A DNA stretch of 64,000 bases from Aureimonas jatrophae (GCF_900104035.1 NZ_FNIT01000007.1:1-64000), one strand, 5' to 3'; shown: positions 1 through 10,153, counted from the stretch's first letter. The notes: a model not told the origin generated them from the sequence alone. A program made the numbers and translations.

Positions 1-300
1 GCCAACGCCGGCGCCGCCACCGAGATGACCGCCACCGCCGAAGCCCTGTCGGGCGAGGCCAGCAGCCTCAACCAGCGAACCGCCTTCTTTCAACTCGAGG
101 CCCGGGACGCGGGCGCATCCGGGACCGGGGGCGATGCGCCGGTGGAGCGCGCCCGCCCGCTCGACGTCCGGGCGCTTCGAGCCCGCGCCGCCGAGTTTGT
201 AGAGGGCATCCAGCCTTCAAGACGCACGCCGCAATCCGTCGGGTCCGTCTCCGAGACCAACGCCAGCCAGCCTGGCGGCGCAACCCGCCGGACGGGATGA
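1..300 (+). CDS. Methyl-accepting chemotaxis protein, C-terminal fragment
   Basis: Only the last 99 codons are inside the window; the gene starts upstream. The visible beginning (ANAGAATEMTATAEALSGEA, then an AFFQL segment) matches the end of the signalling domain of chemoreceptors, where an ATEEMSATAEELS-like stretch is followed by a short V/A-F-F-x-L motif. In this family that region is part of the cytoplasmic coiled-coil hairpin that contacts CheW and CheA. After the AFFQL motif come about 65 low-complexity residues with no visible CheR/CheB-binding pentapeptide at the C terminus. A likely terminator hairpin follows at 373. Ligand and membrane topology cannot be judged from this piece. Confidence 0.8.
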   Translation, partial: ANAGAATEMTATAEALSGEASSLNQRTAFFQLEARDAGASGTGGDAPVERARPLDVRALRARAAEFVEGIQPSRRTPQSVGSVSETNASQPGGATRRTG

Positions 301-372
301 GGCTCGACCCCTTCGACGGGCGGTCTCCGCACAAGCCGGGTCGCCGGCGACCCCTTTTGCGAACCGCTCGAG

Positions 373-409
373 CCGGGCGGGTTGCAGGCAGCAACCGCCC
401 GGTTTGTTT
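373..409 (+). terminator. Rho-independent terminator after the chemoreceptor
   Basis: CCGGGCGGGTTGC (373-385) pairs with GCAACCGCCCGG (391-402) through a 5-base loop with one bulged G. TTTGTTT (403-409) follows immediately. It lies 73 bases after the chemoreceptor stop, on the same strand. The rest of 301-597 shows no convincing gene. Confidence 0.75.
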
Positions 410-597
410 CGCGGCGGTCGAAGGCGGTCTGGACGCGGGCCGGCGGCTTCCCGCGAGCGGCCTGGCTCTGAAGGTCGGTCAGCTCCAACGGGTATGGCCC
501 TGGCGCGACCAGCGATCGCTCGCAGTTCGCAAACCGGTGCCCTTGCGGGCCGGAATCGAACGGCGACCACGGATGCCGATCAGGACCGCCGTGTGTC

Positions 598-1407
598 TCA
601 CCCCTGGCCCGGCGGGCCTCGCGAAGGGTCGCTCCATCCGATCCCGGCCGGTCGAGCAGGGCCATCCGTCGTCCCGACACCGCCGTCGCGATAGCGGGGC
701 GGGAGTTCGGCGACCGGGACATCATTGGCCTCGAACCGCGTTCCGCTGGACCAGGGAAAGGCGTTCAGCGCCGCGCCGAACCCCAGGCTGAGCAACCACG
801 GCGCGATCTTCGCGCCGGACTTCTTCCCCAGGACGGCGAGAAAGCCGAGCGGCACCTTGAGGGCGAAAAGCGGGATGAAGAGAAGCGGCAGGACAAGAAG
901 GCTCAGCACCATCGGGATCGACGCCTCCAGCAGGGGATCGCCGCCGCGTCGCAAGCGCAGATGCGGGTTCCGCTCGGCGGCGAATGGGATCAGAGCTTCC
1001 ATGAAGCGAACGTAGTCGGCGGAGCGATCGACGCCTTTCTCCCCCTGCCAATCCAGCGAGGATATCTCCCGCGACACGAAGCGCGTTCGGATACGCGCGC
1101 TGTAGACGGGAAAGCCGGTGGTGCCGACCCCGCTCGTGACGTGGAGTTGCAGGAACCGAAGACGGTTCCATGGAATCAGCCTGACGGACCGCCCTTGCAT
1201 CACCGAAAGACCCCGGCTCTCGATCGCAAAGGCCGTTTCGACCCCATGAGAGCTTCCGTGATGCGCGACGACCATCGCGGTGTAGCGGTAGGCGGGACCA
1301 GGATCCGTCTGCACGCAAGCCCTCCACCGCGGTCCGCCATTCGGAGCGTCCCCCCGCTCGAACGCGCAGGATGGACCTCGCCCCCCCACGGCGTCCAGAC
1401 GAGACAC
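598..1407 (-). CDS. Hypothetical membrane protein with soluble N-terminal domain
   Basis: I do not recognise the family by name. The frame runs 269 codons. Residues from about 40 to 150 look like a compact beta-rich domain (SVRLIPWNRLRFLQLHV, then a FPVYSARIRTRF strand), possibly PH-like. A very hydrophobic stretch follows at about 162-194 and a second weaker one near 202-216. The C terminus after LPPRYR (about residue 240) becomes low-complexity, which could mean a shifted or lost stop codon. The N-terminal 40 residues are also low-complexity, so translation may begin later, for example at the ATG at 1275. It stands alone between the chemoreceptor and ftsK. Confidence 0.5.
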   Translation of the reverse strand: MSRLDAVGGRGPSCAFERGDAPNGGPRWRACVQTDPGPAYRYTAMVVAHHGSSHGVETAFAIESRGLSVMQGRSVRLIPWNRLRFLQLHVTSGVGTTGFPVYSARIRTRFVSREISSLDWQGEKGVDRSADYVRFMEALIPFAAERNPHLRLRRGGDPLLEASIPMVLSLLVLPLLFIPLFALKVPLGFLAVLGKKSGAKIAPWLLSLGFGAALNAFPWSSGTRFEANDVPVAELPPRYRDGGVGTTDGPARPAGIGWSDPSRGPPGQG

Positions 1408-1608
1408 GAGGTCGCCATTGCGGGATCGCCGCGGGGACGATGCAAGCGGCCTGGCCGGGTCGTCCGGGGGCCGGATCGTCCGGTCGACGAGGCCAGCCGC
1501 GTGGCCGCGGCCTCATCCGCCGAACCGGATCATCCGGATCGCCACCGCCGACGGGGCGGGACACCGGGCCCCGTCCCTCGGGCCAGGCCCGCAGATCGAC
1601 GCCCTCTC

Positions 1609-4600
1609 TCAGGCGTTGTCGGTGGGCACGAGGATCTCGCGCTTGCCGGCGTGGTTGGCGGGGCCGACGATGCCCTCGCGCTCCATGCGCTCGATGATCG
1701 AGGCCGCCCGGTTGTAGCCGATCTGGAGCCGGCGCTGCACATAGGAGGTGGAGGCCTTGCCGTCGCGCAGCACCACGGCCACCGCCTGGTCGTAGAGGTC
1801 GGCCGCCTCGTCGCCGCCGGCCGCTCCCCCGCCCGAGCCGCCGCCGGCGGCGGGCGCCGCGCCCTCCTCGTCCTCGTCGATCAGCACCGCGTCGAGATAG
1901 TCCGGCACGCCCTGGCTCTTCAGGTGGCGCACGACCTGCTCGACCTCGGCGTCGTCCACGAAGGGCCCGTGGACGCGCTGGATGCGCCCGCCGCCCGCCA
2001 TGAACAGCATGTCGCCCATGCCCAGCAGCTGCTCGGCGCCCTGCTCCTGCAGGATGGTGCGGCTGTCGATCTTGCTCGTCACCTGGAAGGAGATGCGGGT
2101 CGGGAAGTTCGCCTTGATCGTGCCGGTGATGACGTCGACCGAGGGGCGCTGCGTCGCCATGATGACGTGGATGCCGGCGGCGCGCGCCATCTGGGCCAGG
2201 CGCTGCACCGTGCCCTCGATGTCCTTGCCGGCCACCATCATCAGGTCGGCCATCTCGTCGATGATGACCACGATGTAGGGCAGCGGCTGGAGGTCGAACT
2301 CCTCCGACTCGAAGATCGGCTCACCCGTTTCGCGGTCGAAGCCCGTCTGCACGGTGCGCGAGATGGTTTCGCCGCGCTCGATGGCGGAGGCCACGCGCGT
2401 GTTGAAGCCGTCGATGTTGCGAACGCCCACCTTCGACATCTTGCGGTAGCGGTCCTCCATCTCCTTGACGGTCCACTTCAGCGCCACCACCGCCTTCTTC
2501 GGGTCGGTGACGACCGGGGCCAGAAGGTGCGGGATGCCGTCGTAGATCGACAGCTCCAGCATCTTCGGGTCGATCATGATCATGCGGCACTCGGCCGGGC
2601 TCATCCGGTAGAGGAGGCTCAGGATCATGGTGTTGATCGACACCGACTTGCCCGAGCCCGTGGTGCCGGCCACAAGCAAGTGGGGCATCTTGGCAAGGTC
2701 CGCGATCACCGCCTCGCCGCCGATCGTCTTGCCGAGCGCCAGGGGAAGCTTGCCCTTGTTGGCCGAGAAGCTCTCGGCGCCGATCATCTCGCGGAAGTAC
2801 ACCGTCTCGCGCCGCTGGTTGGGCAGCTCGATGCCGATCGCGTTCTTGCCGGGAATGACGGCGACGCGCGCCGCGATCGCCGACATCGAGCGGGCGATGT
2901 CGTCGGCCAGGCCGATCACGCGGCTCGACTTGATGCCGGGCGCGGGCTCCAGCTCGTAGAGGGTGACGACCGGACCGGGGCGCACCTCGATGATCTCGCC
3001 TTTCACGCCGAAGTCGTCGAGGACGCCTTCCAGAAGGCGCGCGTTGTCCTGCAGGATCTCGGGCGTCAGCGAGTTGTCGCGCGTGCGGGGCTTGGGCGGC
3101 GACAGGAGCTCGATCGGCGGCAGGATGAACTCCGGGTTCGCGCCGCCCGAGCCGAGCTCGGCCAGGCGCGCGCGGGAGGACTGCGCCGAGGTCGTCTCCG
3201 ACACCGGCATCGAGCCGGCGACGACGCGCGCGGGCGCCCGATCGAGCGGGGGCGCGGCGGGACGCTGGACGGGCACGCCCGGCGCGCGCGCGGGCACCGG
3301 CGAGACCGGCGGCCGCGTCAGCGCGGGCGCTGCGGCGGGCTCGGCCTTCGGGGCGGCCCGCTTCAGACCCGGAAACGCGACGATGTTGTTGGCGATGAAG
3401 CCGCGCCAGCCGCCGGCCTCCTCGGCCTCCTCGGCAACGGGTGCGCGGCGCTCGTCGGCGTCGAGCCGCAGGCCGGCTTCCGCCTCCTCGATCGCGATGC
3501 GCTCCTCCAGCGACAGGAACGCCTCCTCGTCGCCGAAGCGGCGGTCGTCGTCGTCCTCTTCGTCCTCGATCTCGTAGCGACGCTCGTCGGCCCGGTCCTC
3601 GGCAAGCTCCGCCGCCTCGTCCTCGTAGCCTTCGTCGTAGGCATAGCCGTCCCGATCGTCCGCGAAGCGATCGTGCGTCTCGGGACGCTCGTCGGCGCGC
3701 AGCGCCTCGATGTCCTCCGCCTCGTCGTGACCGGATGCCGCGGCCGCCGGGCGCGGGTTCAGCTTGTAGGTGCCGTTCCAGTCGGAGCGGCCGTGGCGCA
3801 CGGTCGCGCGGCTCGTATCCACGGTGCGGCGCGGCGCGGCAAAGACGTCCGTCTCGGCCGGCACGGGCGGCGGCGCCACGGGCTGGCGGACGGGCGCAGG
3901 CTGGCGCGCAACGGGCGGCGGCGCGAAGGCGGCTGGCGCGGCGTCGTGAACGACGCCGTCCTCATCGACATACTCGTCCTCGGGCTCCTCGAAGGCGTAG
4001 CTCGGCTCGGGCACCACGACGCGGGCCGCGCGGGCGGGCGCCGCGCTCGGCTCGCGCAGGCGCGGCGCCGGGGCCGGTGGCATGAGCGGCAGGTCGGCAT
4101 CCCACTGGCGATGACCGAACGGGTCGTCCTCGCGCCGGCGCAGCGCGCCGATGCCGCGTCCCAGCGCCGAGCGCGCCGAGACCATCCAGTGCGCGGCCAG
4201 ACCCTTGAGAAGCGCGGCGCGCCCCTCGTCCTCGTCGTCGTCCTCCAGGCGGGCGCCCGCGTTCGCGGCCGGACGCGCGGTCTGCGCGGCAGCCTTGCCG
4301 CGCCCCGACCCGACCAGCCCTGCCCCGTCCGCCAGGCACCAGAGCGCGGGCAGCGCGAACAGAAGCGCGAAGAGCCAGCTTCCGGCCCCGCTAGGATAGC
4401 CGCCCGTCAGAAGCGCGGGAACACGCAGCACGAGGTCGCCCACGACGCCGCCGAGCCCGGTCGGCAGCGGCCAGCCGGCGGGCTGCTCGATCGAGCCGAG
4501 CGCCGCGCTCGCCAGCGCGACGCCGGCCAGCGCCCACCAGGCGCGCGCGCCCGCGCGGCCGGCGCGACGGCCCGCCAGCATCAGGGCCGAGCGCACCACG

Positions 4601-4857
4601 AGCAGCACCGGCAGAAGGATGCTGGCGAGGCCGAAGACCTGCATGGCGAGGTCGGCGGCCACTGCGCCCGAGCCGCCGGCCCAGTTCCGCACCGCATTGC
4701 CGTTGGCATAGCTCAAGGAGGGGTCGTCGACGTTCCAGCTCGCCAGACTCACCGCCATCCAGCCCGCGAGCGCCAGAAGCGCCACGCCGCCCGCCACTCG
4801 GGCCGGTCGCTGCAAGTGGCCGGTGGCTTCCCCGATCTCCGCTGCCGCCATGGTCAT
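1609..4857 (-). CDS. ftsK: DNA translocase FtsK
   Basis: FtsK is the septum-anchored hexameric ATPase that pumps chromosomal DNA during division and activates XerCD at dif. The N-terminal 200 residues hold several membrane segments. A long acidic, proline- and alanine-rich linker (about 230-550) follows, then the RecA-type motor. Walker A is [10 protein letters not shown] with K737, and Walker B is [10 protein letters not shown]. The C terminus is the winged-helix gamma domain that reads KOPS sequences ([19 protein letters not shown]). I chose the ATG at 4857, which begins [11 protein letters not shown] just before the first membrane region, rather than the in-frame ATG at 4971. The product is 1082 residues, longer than many because of the linker. 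Monocistronic as far as visible. Confidence 0.95.
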   Translation of the reverse strand: MTMAAAEIGEATGHLQRPARVAGGVALLALAGWMAVSLASWNVDDPSLSYANGNAVRNWAGGSGAVAADLAMQVFGLASILLPVLLVVRSALMLAGRRAGRAGARAWWALAGVALASAALGSIEQPAGWPLPTGLGGVVGDLVLRVPALLTGGYPSGAGSWLFALLFALPALWCLADGAGLVGSGRGKAAAQTARPAANAGARLEDDDEDEGRAALLKGLAAHWMVSARSALGRGIGALRRREDDPFGHRQWDADLPLMPPAPAPRLREPSAAPARAARVVVPEPSYAFEEPEDEYVDEDGVVHDAAPAAFAPPPVARQPAPVRQPVAPPPVPAETDVFAAPRRTVDTSRATVRHGRSDWNGTYKLNPRPAAAASGHDEAEDIEALRADERPETHDRFADDRDGYAYDEGYEDEAAELAEDRADERRYEIEDEEDDDDRRFGDEEAFLSLEERIAIEEAEAGLRLDADERRAPVAEEAEEAGGWRGFIANNIVAFPGLKRAAPKAEPAAAPALTRPPVSPVPARAPGVPVQRPAAPPLDRAPARVVAGSMPVSETTSAQSSRARLAELGSGGANPEFILPPIELLSPPKPRTRDNSLTPEILQDNARLLEGVLDDFGVKGEIIEVRPGPVVTLYELEPAPGIKSSRVIGLADDIARSMSAIAARVAVIPGKNAIGIELPNQRRETVYFREMIGAESFSANKGKLPLALGKTIGGEAVIADLAKMPHLLVAGTTGSGKSVSINTMILSLLYRMSPAECRMIMIDPKMLELSIYDGIPHLLAPVVTDPKKAVVALKWTVKEMEDRYRKMSKVGVRNIDGFNTRVASAIERGETISRTVQTGFDRETGEPIFESEEFDLQPLPYIVVIIDEMADLMMVAGKDIEGTVQRLAQMARAAGIHVIMATQRPSVDVITGTIKANFPTRISFQVTSKIDSRTILQEQGAEQLLGMGDMLFMAGGGRIQRVHGPFVDDAEVEQVVRHLKSQGVPDYLDAVLIDEDEEGAAPAAGGGSGGGAAGGDEAADLYDQAVAVVLRDGKASTSYVQRRLQIGYNRAASIIERMEREGIVGPANHAGKREILVPTDNA

Positions 4858-5086
4858 GTTCCCGGAATCCTGCCTTCGCGGTTCGGGCGCGCGGGGCCCG
4901 GCCGCCTGTCTGCCTTTGCGGTGCGCCCCCTCGCGCGGGGGTGCGCCGTCGTCGCCTTCCAAGGTAAACAAAGGCGGTTAAGGCCCCTTTAACCGAGACG
5001 GCGAGGTCGGGGCGCCGGGACGGTTCCGGGAACCGCGATACGCCCTCGAGCGTCCCCTCCCCACCAGTGACAGGGAGCCGGAAGCC

Positions 5087-5380
5087 ATGGACATCCAGCA
5101 CGAGACGCGGGGCGCGGGCGGGGCCTTCGTGATGGGCGAGGGCGCGGATCGGGCGGAGCTCACCTACGGGCCGTCGGCGCGCGCCGACACCGTGGTGTTC
5201 GACCACACGTTCGTGCCGCGCCACCTGCGCGGCCGAGGCATCGCCGAGGCGCTGCTGGAGCGGGCGGTGGCCCATGCGCGCGAGCGGACGCTGCGCGTCG
5301 TTCCGGCCTGCTCCTATGTGGCGCGCGTCTTCGACCGCTCGCCGGAGCGCTACGCCGACGTCGACGCACGGGCGGCGTGA
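5087..5380 (+). CDS. Small GNAT-fold N-acetyltransferase (YjdJ-like)
   Basis: The 97-residue protein has the shortened GNAT fold of the YjdJ/COG2388 group. The acetyl-CoA pyrophosphate-binding loop is visible as RHLRGRGIAEALLERAV at about residues 44-60. The C-terminal VVPACSYVARVFDR segment matches the VxPxCPYVAxxL element typical of this family. Substrates of these very small enzymes are mostly unknown, so no target is proposed. A purine-rich stretch (CAGGGAG) lies 9 bases before the ATG. It diverges from ftsK and converges on amtB, from which a long hairpin separates it. Confidence 0.85.
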   Translation: MDIQHETRGAGGAFVMGEGADRAELTYGPSARADTVVFDHTFVPRHLRGRGIAEALLERAVAHARERTLRVVPACSYVARVFDRSPERYADVDARAA

Positions 5381-5384
5381 GACG

Positions 5385-5420
5385 CCGAAGGGCCGGCGGA
5401 TCGCTCCGCCAGCCCTTCGG
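5385..5420. terminator. Hairpin between convergent acetyltransferase and amtB
   Basis: CCGAAGGGC (5385-5393) pairs with GCCCTTCGG (5412-5420), and an inner GGCGGA/TCCGCC stem extends it. There is no T-run on either side. Its position between two convergent stop codons suggests a bidirectional terminator, but a structural role only is also possible. Confidence 0.55.
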
Positions 5421-5465
5421 GTCGTGTTCCGATGCGCCGGGACCTGACGTCCCGGCGGGTGAGGA

Positions 5466-6863
5466 TCAGGAGTGGTAGGCGACCTCGCCGTGGCTCGTGA
5501 GGTCGAGGCCTTCGCGCTCGGCCTCCATGGTCGGGCGCAGGCCCACCACGACGTCGACGATCTTGTAGAGGATCGCCGAGACGACGCCGCTGTAGACCAC
5601 GGTGATCAGCACCGCGACGACCTGGGAATAGACCTGGGAGCCCATGGTGACGCCCTCGAGGTAGCCGCCGCCGCCGAGCGAGGTGGAGGCGAAGATGCCG
5701 GTGCCGATGGCGCCCACGATGCCGCCGACGCCGTGGATGCCGAACACGTCGAGCGAGTCGTCGTAGCCGGCCTTGGGCTTGATCACCGCCACGAAGACGT
5801 AGCAGAGCGCCGAGGCGATCGCGCCGAGCGCGATGGCGCCGACCGGACCCACCGCGCCGGCCGCTGGCGTGACCGCCACGAGGCCCGCGATGATACCCGA
5901 CACCGCGCCCAGCATAGAGGCCTTGCCGCGCGCCATCGCCTCGATGATCACCCAGGCGATCGCTGCGCCCGCCGTGGCCGTGAAGGTGTTGATCATGGCG
6001 AGCGCCGCGCCGCCGTTGGCCTCGAGGTTGGAGCCGGCGTTGAAGCCGAACCAGCCCACCCACAGGATCGAGGCGCCGACCATGGTCAGCGTCATCGAGT
6101 GCGGGGCCATGTTGTCGCGGCCGAGCCCTGCGCGCTTGCCGACCAGGAACGAGCCGACCAGCGCCGCGATGCCGGCATTGATGTGGACCACCGTGCCGCC
6201 CGCAAAGTCGAGCGCGGCGACGCCGCCCGCGTGCTGGCCGAGGAAGATCAGGCCGTTGGCGTCCCACACCATGTGGGCGATCGGGAAGTAGACGATCGTG
6301 ACCCAGAGGATCGTGAACAGCACCACAGCCGAGAACTTGATGCGCTCGGCGAAGGCGCCGACGATCAGGGCCGGCGTGATGCAGGCGAAGGTCATCTGGA
6401 AGGCGATGAACACGTATTCCGGGATCACGACGCCCTTGGTGAAGGTCGCGGCCATCGTGTCCTTGGTGATGCCGGCCAGGAACAGCTTGCCGGTGCCGCC
6501 CCAGTAGGGGCTGGTCGAGCCGCCGAAGGCGAAGGAGTAGCCGTAGAGAACGTAGATGACGACCACCACGGCGGTGATCGTGACGCACTGCATGAGCACC
6601 GAGAGCATGTTCTTGGCGCGCACGAGGCCGCCGTAGAACAGGCCGAGGCCTGGCAGGATCATGAACAGGACGAGCACGGTCGAGACGAGCATCCAGGCGA
6701 CGTCGCCCTTGTTCATCGTGTCGACCACGGCGGCGGCCGCGTCCGGCGACACGGTCTCGGGCGCCGGCGCGATGCCCGTCGTGGCGGCGTCCTGCGCGAA
6801 GGCGGCGAGCGTTGCGAGCGGGCTCAGGAGGGCCGCGGCGGAAAGGGTCTTCAGAAGTCGCAT
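5466..6863 (-). CDS. amtB: Ammonium transporter AmtB
   Basis: AmtB is a trimeric inner-membrane channel for ammonium/ammonia, gated by PII binding. The start at 6863 gives a Sec signal peptide ending near LAAFAQDA, followed by a short periplasmic stretch and then eleven hydrophobic helices. Family signatures include LGLFYGGLVRAKN early on, FAGGTVVHINAGIAALVG with the first pore-lining His, and DVFGIHGVGGIVGAIGTG with the second. Length is 465 residues, normal for the family. The ATG sits only 11 bases after the glnK stop, so the two genes form the usual glnK-amtB operon. Expression is probably nitrogen-controlled through the promoter upstream of glnK. Confidence 0.96.
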   Translation of the reverse strand: MRLLKTLSAAALLSPLATLAAFAQDAATTGIAPAPETVSPDAAAAVVDTMNKGDVAWMLVSTVLVLFMILPGLGLFYGGLVRAKNMLSVLMQCVTITAVVVVIYVLYGYSFAFGGSTSPYWGGTGKLFLAGITKDTMAATFTKGVVIPEYVFIAFQMTFACITPALIVGAFAERIKFSAVVLFTILWVTIVYFPIAHMVWDANGLIFLGQHAGGVAALDFAGGTVVHINAGIAALVGSFLVGKRAGLGRDNMAPHSMTLTMVGASILWVGWFGFNAGSNLEANGGAALAMINTFTATAGAAIAWVIIEAMARGKASMLGAVSGIIAGLVAVTPAAGAVGPVGAIALGAIASALCYVFVAVIKPKAGYDDSLDVFGIHGVGGIVGAIGTGIFASTSLGGGGYLEGVTMGSQVYSQVVAVLITVVYSGVVSAILYKIVDVVVGLRPTMEAEREGLDLTSHGEVAYHS

Positions 6864-6874
6864 CACGGGTCCCC

Positions 6875-7366
<492 letters not shown>

Positions 7367-7470
7367 TCAGGCTGAACGCGTGCTGAGTCTGCCACCCGGC
7401 GAGGCAGCGCCCTTGCCCAGCGCGCGACCTTGGTGATGCTTTTGCGGGCAGTTGACCAAGAAGAGGGCGC

Positions 7471-8343
7471 TTAGGCCTCGCGATCCCTGCGTTTGGGACG
7501 GATCAGCCCCTCCTGCGCTACCGAGGCCACGAGATGCCCGTCCCGGTCGAACAACGAACCGCGAGTCAGGCCGCGCGCGCCCGACGAGCTCGGGCTGTCC
7601 TGCGCGTAGAGGAGCCAGTCCGACACGCGCAAGGGACGATGAAACCACATGGCGTGGTCGAGGCTGGCGGCCTGGATGCGCGCATCGAACACCGACAGGC
7701 CGTGGGCGAAGAGCGAGGTGTCGAGCAGCGTCATGTCGGACAGGTAGGCGAGCGCCGCGGCGTTGAGCGCCGGGTCGTCGCCGATGTCCTCCACGACGCG
7801 CACCCAGATGCGCTGCTCGGGCGGCAGCTTGGCGTCGGTGAAGTAGTGGTCCGTCGAAACGGGCCGGAACTCCACGGGCCGGGGCCGATCCCAGTAGCGG
7901 CGGATCGCGTCCGGCGCGCGGGCCAGGATCTCGCGGCCGAGCGCCTCGCCCGTCGGCAGGTCGTCCGGGCCCGGCACGTCGGGCATCCGGATCTGGTGGT
8001 CGAGCCCGTTCTCGTGGCGCTGAAACGAGGCCATCAGCGTGAAGATCGCCGCACCGTGCTGAATCCCGGACACGGTGCGCGTGGTGAACGAGCCGCCGTC
8101 GCGCACGCGGCCGACCCTGTAGATCACGGGGATGCTCGGATCGCCCGGCCGCACGAAGTAGCCGTGCAGCGAGTGGACCGGGCGCTCGGGCGGCACGGTG
8201 CGCTGGGCGGCGACGAGCGACTGCGCGATCACCTGGCCGCCGAAGATGCGTTGCCAGCCGACGTCCGGGCTCGTGCCGCGAAACAGATCGTCGTCGAGCC
8301 GTTCGAGGTCGAGGGTATCGAGGAGAGGCGTTCGAACCGTCAT
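7471..8343 (-). CDS. tesB: Acyl-CoA thioesterase II
   Basis: TesB hydrolyses acyl-CoA to free fatty acid and CoA. The protein has the double hotdog arrangement: an N-terminal domain with RIFGGQVIAQSLVAA and HSLHGYFVRPGD, and a C-terminal domain with LDHAMWFHRPLRVSDWLLY and VASVAQEGLIR. The conserved Asp (LDHAMWFH), a Ser/Thr-rich segment and the Gln (AQEG) correspond to the catalytic triad known from E. coli TesB. Length 290 is normal. The ATG at 8343 has a purine run (GGGGGAGGG) somewhat far upstream. A 24-base near-perfect palindrome lies just before the gene and may regulate it. Not obviously in an operon with glnK, which is about 250 bases downstream. Confidence 0.93.
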   Translation of the reverse strand: MTVRTPLLDTLDLERLDDDLFRGTSPDVGWQRIFGGQVIAQSLVAAQRTVPPERPVHSLHGYFVRPGDPSIPVIYRVGRVRDGGSFTTRTVSGIQHGAAIFTLMASFQRHENGLDHQIRMPDVPGPDDLPTGEALGREILARAPDAIRRYWDRPRPVEFRPVSTDHYFTDAKLPPEQRIWVRVVEDIGDDPALNAAALAYLSDMTLLDTSLFAHGLSVFDARIQAASLDHAMWFHRPLRVSDWLLYAQDSPSSSGARGLTRGSLFDRDGHLVASVAQEGLIRPKRRDREA

Positions 8344-8369
8344 ATTTGTGCAGCCTGACCCTCCCCCAT

Positions 8370-8393
8370 GCTGCCACTTACGTAAGCGGCAGC
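8370..8393. promoter_or_regulatory. 24-bp palindromic operator before tesB
   Basis: GCTGCCACTTAC followed by GTAAGCGGCAGC is a 12+12 dyad with a single mismatch and the self-complementary core TTACGTAA. It begins 27 bases upstream of the tesB ATG, where it would overlap a promoter or leader. The length and symmetry suit a TetR- or GntR-type dimer site. No regulator gene for it is in the window. Confidence 0.5.
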
Positions 8394-8493
8394 ACGGGCT
8401 TTGAGCAGGACAGGGCCGCGCACGTCAACAGCGGCCTCGGCGTAGGCCTCGCCCTGATCGGCTGACGCATCGTCGAGAAAAGTCGGCCTGCCG

Positions 8494-9657
8494 TCAGGCG
8501 GCCATCTTGCCCTCGAAGGTGATCGTCGCGGGCTGCGTCACCGTGACGTCCAACTGGCCGGCGCGCGCGGCCGCGCCGTCCACCACGAACTCGATGTGGC
8601 CACTCGCCTTCATCACGCTGCCGTCCATGCCCGGAAAATCGGTCTTGCCGTGGCCGCGGCCCAGACCGCTATAGTACATGTCCCAACTGATCTCGACCTT
8701 GAAGTCGCCGTTCTGGGTCTGCGTGATGTGGACCGGCGCGGTGCCGATCCCGCCCGGCTGGACCATGGACTCCGAGCCGTCCGGCGCCCGGTAGTTCACG
8801 GGGCCGAGCTTGCCTTGCTCGACCTGACAGACCGAACGCGAGCCGTCGCTCTTCGACCAGCTGTCGGTGAAGAGGCGCGAGAACTGCTGGTTCACGACGC
8901 TGGACAGGACGGTCACCGCCTCGTCGCTTCCGGTAAAGTTCTTGAGGTTCCGCACCACGCTCTCGTTGCGGTCGTTGTTCGTGGTCGGGTCGCTTGCCGA
9001 CTTGTAGGCGCCGTTGCCCGTGCCGAGCGTCAGATCGAGCCGGTAAAAATCCTTCACCGACTGCGACGAAACCGGGATGCCCGCGATCGTCGCCAATGAC
9101 ACCGGCTGGCCTTGCTTGTTGACCGGATTGAGCTGGGAGTTCCCTGTCTCCTCGAGGGTATCGTCCAGGGATTGGCCGGCCTGCGAGCCGAGCAAAGGGT
9201 CGTTCGGAAAGGCCTGGACGACGTGGCTGCCGGAAATCACGCCTTGGTTATCGATCGCGACGCCGGAGGGCAGGCCTTCCAAAAGCGCGGCGCGCTTCTC
9301 GTCGAAGGTCTGGACGAGTGGCGCCTGCACAGCCTGCACGTTCGCCGGAGCCTGGGCCTGCTGAGCCGCGCCGGCTCCGCCCCCACCGGCGGCGCGCCAG
9401 CCCTGGAAGTCCTGATAGGCCGTCCTGACCTTATCCTTCAGCGTCGCGAAGGCATCGTGGAAGCCGCTGCGCAGATCCTTAAAGAAGTTCTTGACGGCGT
9501 TCAGCGTTTCGCCGGCGCGCGAAGGCTGACGGGTCCCCTCGCCCACCTCCACTCGCATGCCGTTGACGGAGCCGACGTTGGCGCGCTCGACGCCTTGGGC
9601 GCCACGCATTGAGTCGATCTGGCCGACGTTTCCGCCCTGATTTGAAATCTTGCTCAT
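8494..9657 (-). CDS. Putative type III secretion effector (unrecognised)
   Basis: I do not recognise this 387-residue protein. The ATG at 9657 is preceded by AAAGGG about ten bases upstream. The N terminus (MSKISNQGGNVGQIDSMRG) is rich in Ser, Gly, Asn and Gln and lacks a Sec signal, as in type III substrates. Residues about 50-80 form an amphipathic helix, and an Ala/Gln-rich linker follows at about 90-110. The rest is a soluble domain ending in a probable beta-rich part (VHITQTQNGDFKVEISWDMY, later HIEFVVDGAAARAGQLDVTV). The gene lies 34 bases downstream of a CesT-like chaperone, which is the main reason to suspect a secreted effector. No secretion apparatus is in this window, so this is inference. 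Confidence 0.55.
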   Translation of the reverse strand: MSKISNQGGNVGQIDSMRGAQGVERANVGSVNGMRVEVGEGTRQPSRAGETLNAVKNFFKDLRSGFHDAFATLKDKVRTAYQDFQGWRAAGGGGAGAAQQAQAPANVQAVQAPLVQTFDEKRAALLEGLPSGVAIDNQGVISGSHVVQAFPNDPLLGSQAGQSLDDTLEETGNSQLNPVNKQGQPVSLATIAGIPVSSQSVKDFYRLDLTLGTGNGAYKSASDPTTNNDRNESVVRNLKNFTGSDEAVTVLSSVVNQQFSRLFTDSWSKSDGSRSVCQVEQGKLGPVNYRAPDGSESMVQPGGIGTAPVHITQTQNGDFKVEISWDMYYSGLGRGHGKTDFPGMDGSVMKASGHIEFVVDGAAARAGQLDVTVTQPATITFEGKMAA

Positions 9658-9691
9658 GTGCTCGACCCTTTCTCGAACGGAATGCTGGGGA

Positions 9692-10153
9692 TCAGACGCG
9701 AAGTAGGTAAGGGAAGGCGCTTGGATCCGCGCCTTCGGCATCGGAGACCGACGAACCGAGGAGGGCATCAGCCTCCTCGCTCTTCCAGAACGAGACGTGC
9801 TTGATAAAATCGAGAAGCATGGCTTCAAACGCCTTGTCGTCGTAAAGCTGGACATCAACGCGCAGGCACAGCAGCGGCTGGTCATCGGCCGGATCGAGCG
9901 CAAGGCGTGCCGGCCCTGTTCCGTCACCGAAGTGATTGGCCCTCAACAGCGCCTTAAGGCTCGTGTCACCGGCGTCGAAAGAGGCAAGGTCGAGATAAGA
10001 CACGAATTCGAGCACCGTCTCATCAATCTTCACGACATAAACCGAGATCGACCGGTCGAAGACCAGCTCGACATGGCCATTGCGACTGAATTCCAACTTC
10101 GAGAGGCCGCTCATGTCGCGCAAGCGCTCTAGGGCGTGATAAACATCTCTCAT
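9692..10153 (-). CDS. CesT-family type III secretion chaperone
   Basis: The 153-residue acidic protein resembles class I type III chaperones of the Tir chaperone (CesT) family. The pattern of an N-terminal helix (YHALERLRDMSGLSKLEF), strands with VELVFD, then LLRANHFGDGTGPARLALD, LLCLRVDV and a C-terminal helix ending IKHVSFWKSEE follows the family layout. Such chaperones bind the first 50-100 residues of one effector and are usually encoded directly next to it. The downstream gene starts 34 bases after this stop. The ATG at 10153 matches the usual chaperone N terminus; the in-frame ATG at 10318 would add unrelated residues. The ribosome-binding site is weak (GAGAGACG). Confidence 0.7.
   Translation of the reverse strand: MRDVYHALERLRDMSGLSKLEFSRNGHVELVFDRSISVYVVKIDETVLEFVSYLDLASFDAGDTSLKALLRANHFGDGTGPARLALDPADDQPLLCLRVDVQLYDDKAFEAMLLDFIKHVSFWKSEEADALLGSSVSDAEGADPSAFPYLLRV

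Noticed and set aside
961-4992. 1343-codon open frame on the plus strand
   Set aside because: It is antisense to ftsK. Its translation is Arg/His/Val-rich low-complexity without any domain, as expected from the mirrored frame of a GC-rich gene.
9658-9927. N-terminal extension of the putative effector to 477 residues
   Set aside because: The extension overlaps the chaperone gene and lacks sense; the ATG at 9657 has its own ribosome-binding site and a typical start.
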